From NCBI RefSeq assembly GCF_018138145.1, contig NZ_CP073104.1, positions 3,596,001 to 3,660,000 of the forward strand: a stretch of 64,000 bases of DNA, read 5' to 3'. Source of the DNA: Pseudomonas sp. SCA2728.1_7 (GTDB taxonomy: Bacteria > Pseudomonadota > Gammaproteobacteria > Pseudomonadales > Pseudomonadaceae). Under the pieces are notes generated by a model that saw only the letters and a program-made list of their open reading frames with translations, had not been told where the DNA came from and did no database searches. The translations under genes and the position numbers were made by a program. Below are positions 17,974-25,765 of this stretch, in pieces (position 1 is the stretch's first letter; the number at the start of each line of letters is the position of its first letter).

Positions 17974-18779
17974 CAGAGCGCATCCCCGTAACGCTGCTTA
18001 CGTTCATAGAGCTTGTTGGCTTTGCCTTCGAGCCAGTTCAGCAGCGGCGCTTCTTCCGCCAGGATCTGGCGCAGCGGCTGCTGGAAATAGCCCTTGAGAA
18101 AGCGCAGCTTGTCGCGGCGGGTCAGGCCGATGTCCAGCGCGGAGAAATACAGCGCCGCCAGATCCTTGTTGCGCCAGCGCTGAGTGATCTTCGCGCGGGT
18201 CTGGGCACGGTGCAGGTCGATCACCGAGAGTTTGAAATCTTCCGGCGTCACCGGTTTATCGGTGTGCAGCAGGAAGTGGCAGATGTAGCAGTCGCGGTGA
18301 TTGACACCGGCGCGGTGCATCATGCCGGTCATGCGTGCGACTTCGGCGATCAGCGCGCGCTTGAGCTTGGGCTCGGGCGGCTGCTTGATCCAGTCGATGC
18401 TGAAGTCTTCCAGGCTGATGGTCGGCGCCAGTTCTTCGGTGACGATGAACGAGTGCTGATCTGCCGGGTTGCTGCCTTTCTCGCCGTACGCAACGGCAGT
18501 CATGGTCGGCACGCCGACTTCCTGCAGACGCTGGATGGCTTTCCACTCTTGACCCGCGCCGAGTACCGGCAGCTTGGCGGTCAGCAGGTTCTTGAAGATT
18601 TCGCCCCAGCCGATGCCACGGTGGATCTTGACGAAAAACCCGTTGCCGTCGACTTCCGTGCGCAGTGTCCGGCGTGCTTCCAGCTCGCGGTATACCTCGC
18701 CCTGCAAGCCTTCGACCTCGGCGAACGGATCGCGCCCGGCCCAAAGGCTTTTGAACGGTTCAGCCAGCATCAACTTCAT
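17973..18779 (-). CDS. waaP: LPS heptose I kinase WaaP (RfaP)
   Basis: 268 residues, typical length. VDGNGFFVKIHRGIGWGEI has the ATP-binding Lys, VNHRDCYICHFLL is the catalytic loop (HRDCY.CHFL, diagnostic for WaaP) and LSVIDLHRAQ the metal-binding site. WaaP phosphorylates O-4 of heptose I; in P. aeruginosa it is essential, because unphosphorylated core is not exported well. It overlaps waaG upstream and wapP downstream by one base each (TAATG), consistent with one tightly coupled operon from waaF. Confidence 0.95.
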   Translation of the reverse strand: MKLMLAEPFKSLWAGRDPFAEVEGLQGEVYRELEARRTLRTEVDGNGFFVKIHRGIGWGEIFKNLLTAKLPVLGAGQEWKAIQRLQEVGVPTMTAVAYGEKGSNPADQHSFIVTEELAPTISLEDFSIDWIKQPPEPKLKRALIAEVARMTGMMHRAGVNHRDCYICHFLLHTDKPVTPEDFKLSVIDLHRAQTRAKITQRWRNKDLAALYFSALDIGLTRRDKLRFLKGYFQQPLRQILAEEAPLLNWLEGKANKLYERKQRYGDAL

Positions 18780-19900
18780 TAAGCGTGCTCCGCCAGAATC
18801 ACATCGGCCGCGTGCTGCGGCATGCTGTAGAGGTCGGCCGTCTCGGCGAAGGCCAGACCATTGCGGCTCCAGGCCGCGCGTGCAGCGTCATCATTCAACA
18901 TTTCAGTCAGGTATTGCGTCAGCTGCGCCTGATCAAACGGCTCGTCCAGCACTCGCCCGGCGTCCGCCTCGGCGATGTAATGGGCGTAACCGCAGACCGC
19001 GCTGACCAGCACCGGCAAACCGGCGACCAGCGCTTCGAGCAACACCGTGCCGGTATTTTCGTTGTAGGCCGGGTGGATCAACAGATCGGCGCCGAGCAGG
19101 AAGCGCGGGATATCGCTGCGCCCTTTCAGGAACGTGACGTTATCGCCCAGACCCAAAGTGGCGCTCTGCATCTGGAACAATTTGGGGTCATCCTGGCCGA
19201 TTACAAACAGCCGGGTACGCTTTCTCAGTTCAGCGGGCAATGCGGCCAGCGCTTTCAGGCTGCGATCGACGCCTTTGGTTTTGAAGCCCGAACCGATCTG
19301 CACCAGCAGCAGTTCGTCGTCCTTGAGGTTGAATTCAGCGCGAAAACCGGCGCGAATCTCATCGGCATCCGCCGGGCGGCGACGATCCTGGGCGATGCCT
19401 GGCGGCAGCAGATGGAAACGCTCAAGTGGCGTGTCGTAATGCTTGATGAACAGCGGTTGCTGCACTTCGGAAATCATCAACACTTCGGTCTTCGCGTCTT
19501 TGGCGAACACCGCGCGCTCGTACTCGGCGAAGTGACGATAACGGCCCCAGCGGCGGTACAGCGAGTTACGCAGGTTTTGCGCCTTGTCTTCGAAGCAGCC
19601 GTCGGCGGCGTAATAGACGTCCAGCCCTGGCATCTTGTTGAAACCGATCAGGCGATCGACTGGGCGTTTGGCCAGATCCGCTTCCATCCACGCACTGAGT
19701 TTTTCATTGCGACGATGGTTGAAGAATGCCTTGACCGGCGCCACCAGCACCTCAAAACCGGGCGGCACGTCGCCTTCCCAGATCAGCGTGTAGACGCGAA
19801 TCTGATGCCCGCGCTTCTGGCATTCGAGGGCGATGCGCATGAAATCGCGCTGCAAACCGCCGAACGGGAAATATTTGTACAGGACGAATGCCAATTGCAT
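18779..19900 (-). CDS. waaG: LPS core alpha-glycosyltransferase WaaG
   Basis: 373 residues, GT-B fold of family 4. MQLAFVLYKYFPFGGLQRDFMRIA is the typical WaaG N-terminus with the acceptor-site FGGLQRD; the C-terminal domain has QIGSGFKTKGVDRSLKAL and HPAYNENTGTVLLEALVAGLPVL, the E-x7-E donor site. It transfers the first outer-core hexose (glucose in enterics, GalN-type sugar in P. aeruginosa) to heptose II. It is membrane-associated by a basic N-terminal surface. The operon order waaF-waaC-waaG-waaP is that of other pseudomonads. Confidence 0.95.
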   Translation of the reverse strand: MQLAFVLYKYFPFGGLQRDFMRIALECQKRGHQIRVYTLIWEGDVPPGFEVLVAPVKAFFNHRRNEKLSAWMEADLAKRPVDRLIGFNKMPGLDVYYAADGCFEDKAQNLRNSLYRRWGRYRHFAEYERAVFAKDAKTEVLMISEVQQPLFIKHYDTPLERFHLLPPGIAQDRRRPADADEIRAGFRAEFNLKDDELLLVQIGSGFKTKGVDRSLKALAALPAELRKRTRLFVIGQDDPKLFQMQSATLGLGDNVTFLKGRSDIPRFLLGADLLIHPAYNENTGTVLLEALVAGLPVLVSAVCGYAHYIAEADAGRVLDEPFDQAQLTQYLTEMLNDDAARAAWSRNGLAFAETADLYSMPQHAADVILAEHA

Positions 19901-20961
19901 CAGCGCAGCTCCTCAGCCATTAACAACGTGCTCAGTCGGCTGGCGACACGCTCGGGGTTCAGACGCGTGAAGCACAATGGCTGTTCACGCTTCAGGTCAA
20001 ACTGACGGGCATCCTGCGCGGTCGGTTGATAGGTACATTTCTTTTGCAGGCACGGCGCGCACGGGAAATCGCTGGCCAGGTGAATCTGCAATTTGCCGTA
20101 GGCGCCGGTCAGGCCCGGATTGGTCGGGCCGAACAGCGAAATGGTCGGCACATCCAGCGCCGCGGCCAAGTGGCCGAGACCGGTGTCCACCGCCACGCAA
20201 GCCTGCGCTCCGGCGAGAACTTTGCCGACGCCGGCCAGATTCAGTTTCGGCAGCACTTCGGCGTGTTTGAAACCCGCGGCGATGCGTTCGGCGCGGGCCT
20301 TTTCCTGCGGGTTGCCCCACGGCAGTTTCACACCGACGCCGAGATAACCGACGCGTTCAGTCAGTTCGCGCCAGTAACTTTCAGGCCAGTGTTTGGTGTC
20401 CCACGTGGTGCCGTGCAGGAACACCACAAAGGCGTTTCTGCGCGGCAGCTCGACCAGACGCTCGACGTTCAGACCGTAATCGCCAAGGCCTTTGGGCAGG
20501 TCATAACCGAGGGCGATGGCGAATAACTGCCGCACGCGCTCGACGGCGTGCTGACCACGGGCGACAGCCAGTTTGCGATCATAGAAACGCGAAGCCATCG
20601 GCTCACGGGCCGAACCTTTGTCGAGACCGGCCACCGGCGCTTTGACGTAACGGGTCAGCCAGGCGCTTTTCAGCAGGCCTTGGGCGTCTATCACCAAATC
20701 GTATTTGTTCGCGCGCACGCTTTGCTTGAAGCGTTTCCATTCGCCGCTGGTGATGGTTTTCCAGATGTTTTTGCGCCAGCGGCGGATCGCCACCGGAATC
20801 ACTTTTCCAACGGCCGGGTGCCAGGTCGGGATCTCGGCGAAGCCTTCTTCCACAACCCAGTCGAACTTGATCCCGGGGATGGCCCGGGCGGCGTCGGTCA
20901 GCGCCGGCAACGCATGAATCACGTCGCCCAGCGATGAAGTCTTGATCAGCAGTACCCGCAA
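19900..20961 (-). CDS. waaC: LPS heptosyltransferase I WaaC
   Basis: 353 residues if started at the TTG at 20959-20961, which gives the conserved N-terminus MRVLLIKTSSLGDVIHALPALTDA and lies one base after the waaF stop. The frame extends to 21006, but that part is not family-like. The GT9 fold is complete: HGTTWDTKHWPE, PKLNLAGVGKVLAGAQACVAVDTGLGHLAAAL and ISLFGPTNPGLTG. It transfers the first L-glycero-D-manno-heptose from ADP-heptose (made by HldE) to Kdo2-lipid A. The TTG start directly behind a stop suggests translational coupling to waaF. Confidence 0.95.
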   Translation of the reverse strand: MRVLLIKTSSLGDVIHALPALTDAARAIPGIKFDWVVEEGFAEIPTWHPAVGKVIPVAIRRWRKNIWKTITSGEWKRFKQSVRANKYDLVIDAQGLLKSAWLTRYVKAPVAGLDKGSAREPMASRFYDRKLAVARGQHAVERVRQLFAIALGYDLPKGLGDYGLNVERLVELPRRNAFVVFLHGTTWDTKHWPESYWRELTERVGYLGVGVKLPWGNPQEKARAERIAAGFKHAEVLPKLNLAGVGKVLAGAQACVAVDTGLGHLAAALDVPTISLFGPTNPGLTGAYGKLQIHLASDFPCAPCLQKKCTYQPTAQDARQFDLKREQPLCFTRLNPERVASRLSTLLMAEELR

Positions 20962-20962
20962 C

Positions 20963-21997
20963 TTAATGAACCTCGACCACAGAGCCCTGCAACTTCTGCA
21001 AGGCATCGTTGACCGCGTCCGGCATCAGCTGGCGCAGGCAGTTGTAATGGCCGAAGCGGCAGGTACGGTCGAAGCACGGGCTGCAATCGAGGCCCAGACG
21101 GACGACTTCAACGTGCTCGGCCAGCGGCGGAGTGAAACCCGGCGAGGTCGAGCCGTAGACGGCGACCAGTGGCCGGTTCAGCGCGGCGGCAACGTGCATC
21201 AGACCGGAATCGTTGGAGACCACCGCGTCAGCGCAGGACATCAAGTCGATGGCCTCGGCCAGCGAGGTGCCGCCACTGAGGTTGACCGATTCTTCACGCA
21301 GGCCCGGGATCAAACGTGCGCGTATATCTTCGCCGACGGCGTGATCGTTTTTCGAGCCGAACAGCCACACCTGCCAGCCTTCGCGAATGCGCGCCTCGGC
21401 GACTTTGGCGTAATGCTCGGACGGCCAGCGCTTGGACTCGCCGAACTCGGCGCCGGGGCACAGGGCCAACACCGGACGATCGAGGGTCAGAGCAAATTTG
21501 GCCAGCGCCGCTTCGCGGGTCACCGGGTCGATTTGCAGGCTCGGACGTGGATACGGTTTCGGCAGCTCGGCGTTCGCTTCGTAGGCCAAAGCCATGAAAC
21601 GCTCGATCATCAGCGGATAACGTTCTTTGTCGAGAGTGCGCACATCATTGAGCAAGCCGTAGCGGAATTCGCCGCGCCAGCCGGTGCGCTTCGGGATGCC
21701 GGCAAAAAACGGCACCAGCGCCGACTTCAGCGAGTTGGGCAGCAGGATCGCCTGATCGTACTGGCCGCGCAGGGATTTGCCGATGCGCCGACGCGTCGCC
21801 AATTCCAGCGCGCCGTGGCCGAGCGGGAAGCTCAAAGCCTTGCGTACTTCGGGCATGCGCTCAAGGATCGGCCGGCTCCACTCTGGGGCCAGCACGTCGA
21901 TTTCGCATTGCGGGTGGCGCTGTTTGAGACACTGAAACAGTGTCTGCGCCATCACCATGTCACCGACCCAACTGGGCCCAACGATCAGAATATTCAT
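20963..21997 (-). CDS. waaF: LPS heptosyltransferase II WaaF
   Basis: 344 residues from MNILIVGPSWVGDMVMAQTLF, the conserved start; a longer frame to 22027 is not supported. GT9 motifs LCPGAEFGESKRWPSEHYA and CADAVVSNDSGLMHVAAAL followed by AVYGSTSPGFTPP are intact. It adds the second heptose to the inner core. It is the first gene of the run waaF-waaC-waaG-waaP-wapP-wapQ-kinase on the minus strand. In PAO1 ilvE lies upstream; here upstream DNA is REP repeats, so the promoter must lie in or beyond them. Confidence 0.96.
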   Translation of the reverse strand: MNILIVGPSWVGDMVMAQTLFQCLKQRHPQCEIDVLAPEWSRPILERMPEVRKALSFPLGHGALELATRRRIGKSLRGQYDQAILLPNSLKSALVPFFAGIPKRTGWRGEFRYGLLNDVRTLDKERYPLMIERFMALAYEANAELPKPYPRPSLQIDPVTREAALAKFALTLDRPVLALCPGAEFGESKRWPSEHYAKVAEARIREGWQVWLFGSKNDHAVGEDIRARLIPGLREESVNLSGGTSLAEAIDLMSCADAVVSNDSGLMHVAAALNRPLVAVYGSTSPGFTPPLAEHVEVVRLGLDCSPCFDRTCRFGHYNCLRQLMPDAVNDALQKLQGSVVEVH

Positions 21998-22016
21998 GTG
22001 GTTTCCATAAACGAAC

Positions 22017-22040
22017 CGGGGAGGCAATTACGCCTCCCCG
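22017..22040. other. 9-bp inverted repeat just upstream of waaF
   Basis: CGGGGAGGC (22017-22025) pairs with GCCTCCCCG (22032-22040) around a 6-nt loop, 20 bp before the waaF ATG. It has the shape of a terminator stem without a T-run. It could be the remnant terminator of a gene once upstream (ilvE in PAO1), or a leader hairpin for waaF. Confidence 0.45.
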
Positions 22041-22056
22041 CCTCGATAATCACTGA

Positions 22057-22410
22057 GGGAGCGGCATTGCTGGCGATGGGTCATTACCTTCAACATGACT
22101 GTCGACTGTCACTCCGCTATCGCGAGCAGGCTCGCTACCACATTGTTTTGCATCTGTTCACATATCTGCGACTCACCACAGATCCATTGTAGGAGTGAGC
22201 CTGCTCGCGATGGGGTCGTTACATTCAACATTGTTGTCGTCTGATACTCCGCTATCGCGAGCAGGCTCGCTCCTACAGGTTTTGCATTCACTCCAACATC
22301 TGCGACTCACCACAGATCACTGTGGGAGCGAGCCTGCTCGCGAAGGGGCCGGCACATTCAACATTGATGTTGACTGACACTTCGCTTTCGCGAGCAGGCT
22401 CGCTCCCACC
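22057..22410. repeat. Three tandem REP pairs (about 131-bp unit) between waaF and glnE
   Basis: REP pairs made of a plus unit (GTGGGAGCGAGCCTGCTCGCGA type) and a minus unit (TCGCGAGCAGGCTCGCTCC type) occur three times: about 22057-22142 (first unit degenerate), 22188-22277 and 22320-22410. Starts are 131-132 bp apart and the DNA between pairs (TTGCAT...CATCTGCGACTCACCACAGATC) is also shared, so whole unit-plus-spacer blocks were duplicated. No ORF of merit lies in the 444-bp gap. Such REP palindromes act as mobile non-autonomous elements (REP/RAYT) and may protect 3' ends or block read-through. Confidence 0.85.
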
Positions 22411-22441
22411 TTTGAATCTCATTGCCTTCATTGGCGCGCTA

Positions 22442-25381
22442 TCAGCTTAGCCCCAACTCACGCCAGATCCGCAAAACCTGCCGCCGTTCTTCGACAAACT
22501 GATCGCCCGGTATCACCCCGGCATCCTTCTGCAAGGCCTGCCGGTGGGCGGCGGAGCGGTAGGCTTTATAGGCCTCGCGCAACAGGCTGGCATCTTCGGC
22601 AGGCATCAGCCCTTCGTGCTCCAGCTCTTCCAGAATGCGGATGTTATCGGTCCAGCGCAGCAGTGGCGGGTGGCTTTGCGACCACGCCAGAGCCGCGTAT
22701 TGCACCATAAATTCAATATCGACGATACCACCGGCGTCCTGCTTGAGGTCGAATGGCGCCGTGGCGTCGAAGGCATTTGCTGCCGTCCCGGCTGCGGTGC
22801 TCTTGGTGCCGAGGTTGTCGCGCATCTTTGCGCGCATCTCGCTGACTTCCTGTTGCAGCTTCGCCAGATCACGCGGCTTGCCCAGCACCTGGGCACGAAC
22901 CTTCTCGAACGCCTGACCGACATCCTGACTGCCGACCAGCACCCGCGCACGCACCAAAGCCTGATGCTCCCACGTCCAGGCTTCATTTTCCTGATAGCGG
23001 GCAAACGCGCCGAGCGAACTCACCAACAGCCCTGAAGCACCGGATGGGCGCAGACGCATGTCCACTTCATAGAGCTGACCGGAGTTGGTCTGCGCCGTCA
23101 GCAGGTGAATGATCCGCTGCCCGAGTCGCGTGAAGAACTGCGCGCCATCGATCGACTTCGGCCCATCGGTTTCCGCCTGCGGATCGCCGTCGTGGATAAA
23201 CACCAGGTCCAGGTCCGAACCATGCCCCAGTTCCAGACCGCCGACCTTGCCATAACCGACAATGATGAAGCCGGGATCGCACAATGTGCCGTCGGTGCGC
23301 AGCGGCGTACCGTACTTGGCCACGGTCTGGCGCCAGGCCAGAGCCAGCACTTGCTCAAGAATCGCCTCGGCCAGCCAGGTCAGGTAATCGCTGACTTTCA
23401 TCAGCGGCAGACTGCCGGCGATTTCCGAAGCAGCGACGCGCAAGCGGTGCGCCAGTTTGAAATGGCGCAGGGCTTCCATTTGTTGTTCGAGGTCATCTTC
23501 GGGAATCCGCGTCAGCCGCTCGCGCAATTCAGCGGCCAGCTCTGGCGCCAAGGGCGGTTTGAACAAACGCCCTTCGTTAAGCAATTCATCCATCAGCAGC
23601 GGGAAGCGAGTGATCTGCTCTGCGATCCACGGGCTCGCCGCGCATAACGTCAGCAAGCGCCGCAGCGCACCGGGGTTCTCCGTCAACAAGACCAGATAAG
23701 CCGAACGCCGAGCCACTGCTTCAACCAGCGGCAGCACACGTTCAAGTACCAGATCCGGGTTGGCGTGCTCAACTGCCTGCGCCAACAGACGCGGAATAAA
23801 CGCATCGAGCCGCTCACGCCCCAACCGCTGCATCGCGCGCAATTGCGGGCTGCTGCGCAATCCGGCCAGCGCTTTCAGGGCTTTGCTCGCGTCAGCAAAA
23901 CCACCCTCCTCCAACTGCCGGCACGCCGCTTCTTCGTCCTGCGCCTCTTCCCACAGTGGCAGCCATTCACCGCCGACCACCACTTCACTTTCGGCGCCTT
24001 CATCTTCATCGGGATCGGCGATCACCTGAGCGAAGTGCCAAGCGACACGACCGCGCCAGAACATCAGTTTTTCGTGGAAAGCATCCCAACCGACGAAGCC
24101 GAGCATGAAGGCGATGCGCGCCTGATCCTGCGCGCCATCCGGCAGCATCTGCGTTTGGCGGTCGGCGATCGCCTGAATGGCGTGCTCGGTGTAACGGAGA
24201 AATTCGTAGCCCTCGCGCAATTCACTGATCACTGCCGGCGGCAGATAGCCCTGCCCTTCCAGCGTACTCAGCACCTTTAATAGAGGACGCTGTTGCAGGC
24301 TCAAGTCGCGGCCACCGTGGATCAACTGAAAGGCCTGAGCGATGAACTCGACCTCACGGATGCCACCCGAGCCAAGTTTGATGTTGTCGGCCATGCCCTT
24401 GCGCCGCACTTCCTGCTGGATCAACTGCTTCATGGTGCGCAGCGCTTCGATCGCCGAGAAGTCGAGGTAACGGCGGTAAACGAACGGGCGCAGCATGTCG
24501 AGCAACTGCGCGCCCGCCACCTGATCGCCGGCCACCACCCGCGCCTTGATCATCGCGTAGCGTTCCCAGTCGCGGCCCTGATCCTGGTAATACTGCTCCA
24601 GCGCATTGAAGCTCAGCACCAGCGCGCCGGACGAGCCGTACGGGCGCAGGCGCATGTCGACACGGAAGACGAAACCGTCAACGGTCATCGGGTCCAGCGC
24701 CTTGATCAGGCGCTGGCCGAGGCGAATGAAAAATTCCTGATTATCCAGCGAGCGCTTCACGCCCACCGTTTCACCGCCCTCGGGGTAAGCGAAGATCAAA
24801 TCGATGTCGGAAGACAGGTTCAACTCGACGGCGCCGAGCTTGCCCATGCCGAGGATAACCATTTGCTGCGGCTCACCGCTGCGGCGGCCGGTCGGCGTAC
24901 CGAACTGTTCGCAATGGCGGCTGTACAACCATTGATAAGCCTGGTCGATGGTCGCGTCGGCCATGTCCGAAAGATCGCGGCAGGTCTGCACCAGATCGGC
25001 CTGACGCGTGAGGTCACGCCAGATGATTCGCACTTGATGGCGAGCACGCTGACGACGCAAGGCGCGACCGAGTTCGTCTTCACTCTGGGCGGCGTTCACC
25101 GCGGCGGCAATCTGCGCGCACAATTCACCCGGCGCAAAGGCCCGGTCGAGTTCGCCGGACTGCACCAGCGCAAGCAACATCAAAGGGTCACGAACGCTCT
25201 GTTCAATGACGAATTCGCTGGCAGCGGTGACGCGGGCGAACTGCGCCCAGCGCTCTGGCGTCCAGTTCGCCAAGCCGTGATCGTCTTCCAGCGCGGCGAC
25301 AGCCGTACGGAACGACTGCTCGGATCGAGTGACCAACGGCAGGAGAATGGCGGGCAGTTCGGCAAGCACGGGCAGGGTCAT
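22442..25381 (-). CDS. glnE: Bifunctional glutamine synthetase adenylyltransferase/deadenylase GlnE
   Basis: 979 residues, standard size. Two nucleotidyltransferase halves are present: the N-terminal deadenylase domain with VILGMGKLGAVELNLSSDIDLIFAY and the C-terminal adenylylase domain with IIVGYGKVGGLELGHGSDLDLVFIHD, each with the G-x-G...D-x-D metal site. GlnE modifies glutamine synthetase in response to PII and glutamine. Start ATG at 25381 has AAGGAT upstream. It diverges from aceE over 384 bp. Usually followed by ilvE in pseudomonads, but not here. Confidence 0.97.
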   Translation of the reverse strand: MTLPVLAELPAILLPLVTRSEQSFRTAVAALEDDHGLANWTPERWAQFARVTAASEFVIEQSVRDPLMLLALVQSGELDRAFAPGELCAQIAAAVNAAQSEDELGRALRRQRARHQVRIIWRDLTRQADLVQTCRDLSDMADATIDQAYQWLYSRHCEQFGTPTGRRSGEPQQMVILGMGKLGAVELNLSSDIDLIFAYPEGGETVGVKRSLDNQEFFIRLGQRLIKALDPMTVDGFVFRVDMRLRPYGSSGALVLSFNALEQYYQDQGRDWERYAMIKARVVAGDQVAGAQLLDMLRPFVYRRYLDFSAIEALRTMKQLIQQEVRRKGMADNIKLGSGGIREVEFIAQAFQLIHGGRDLSLQQRPLLKVLSTLEGQGYLPPAVISELREGYEFLRYTEHAIQAIADRQTQMLPDGAQDQARIAFMLGFVGWDAFHEKLMFWRGRVAWHFAQVIADPDEDEGAESEVVVGGEWLPLWEEAQDEEAACRQLEEGGFADASKALKALAGLRSSPQLRAMQRLGRERLDAFIPRLLAQAVEHANPDLVLERVLPLVEAVARRSAYLVLLTENPGALRRLLTLCAASPWIAEQITRFPLLMDELLNEGRLFKPPLAPELAAELRERLTRIPEDDLEQQMEALRHFKLAHRLRVAASEIAGSLPLMKVSDYLTWLAEAILEQVLALAWRQTVAKYGTPLRTDGTLCDPGFIIVGYGKVGGLELGHGSDLDLVFIHDGDPQAETDGPKSIDGAQFFTRLGQRIIHLLTAQTNSGQLYEVDMRLRPSGASGLLVSSLGAFARYQENEAWTWEHQALVRARVLVGSQDVGQAFEKVRAQVLGKPRDLAKLQQEVSEMRAKMRDNLGTKSTAAGTAANAFDATAPFDLKQDAGGIVDIEFMVQYAALAWSQSHPPLLRWTDNIRILEELEHEGLMPAEDASLLREAYKAYRSAAHRQALQKDAGVIPGDQFVEERRQVLRIWRELGLS

Positions 25382-25587
25382 GGTCTATCCTTGATCGGCG
25401 TGTAAATGGCCGCTTGTAGTGATTGGTGAAAAGCCGCTACCCGGAGGACTGTCGAACAAAAGTTAGAAATAGCTGAAATTTCTTTCTCTTTGGCAGCGAA
25501 CATCAAAGTTTCACCTTTTTCGGATGGTAAAAGACCAACCTTAACGATTATTCTCACAACGCAGCCGGAGGCCACAAGCCATTCTTC

Positions 25588-25602
25588 TGTAGTTTTACTA
25601 CT
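25588..25602. promoter_or_regulatory. GntR/FadR-type operator 1 upstream of aceE
   Basis: TAGTTTTACTA within 25588-25602 fits the FadR-subfamily consensus TnGTnnnACnA exactly and is a palindrome about a TTT centre. It is the exact reverse complement of the core of operator 2. PdhR of E. coli, which controls aceEF, binds sites of this family, so a PdhR-like pyruvate-sensing repressor is the natural candidate. That regulator is not encoded in the window. Confidence 0.6.
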
Positions 25603-25639
25603 CGTCTATACATTCGAAAGGCTGAAATGCCGGAAGATT

Positions 25640-25654
25640 TGTAGTAAAACTACA
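25640..25654. promoter_or_regulatory. GntR/FadR-type operator 2 upstream of aceE
   Basis: TAGTAAAACTA within 25640-25654 also fits TnGTnnnACnA. The 13-bp core (25641-25653) is a perfect inverted copy of 25589-25601. The centres are 52 bp apart, close to five helical turns, so dimers bound at both sites would face the same side of the DNA and could loop or cooperate over the presumed promoter. Confidence 0.6.
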
Positions 25655-25765
25655 CGCCGCCGGAACAACCTATCGGCAATCCAAGAATTTTAAATCGTCT
25701 GCCCACAAGGCCAGTCGCAAACTCAGGCAACCGATTCTGGAAGCCTTTCCGCCCTGGAGCAAGCC

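Larger units (their letters stand above)
25382..25765. other. glnE-aceE divergent control region
   Basis: This 384-bp spacer is AT-richer than its surroundings. It contains two inverted, self-palindromic operator-like sites (separate entries) and a possible -10 (TATACA, 25607-25612) between them. No ORF is supported. The last 90 bp before aceE hold a GGAGCAAGCC ribosome site (around 25755-25764). Confidence 0.6.
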
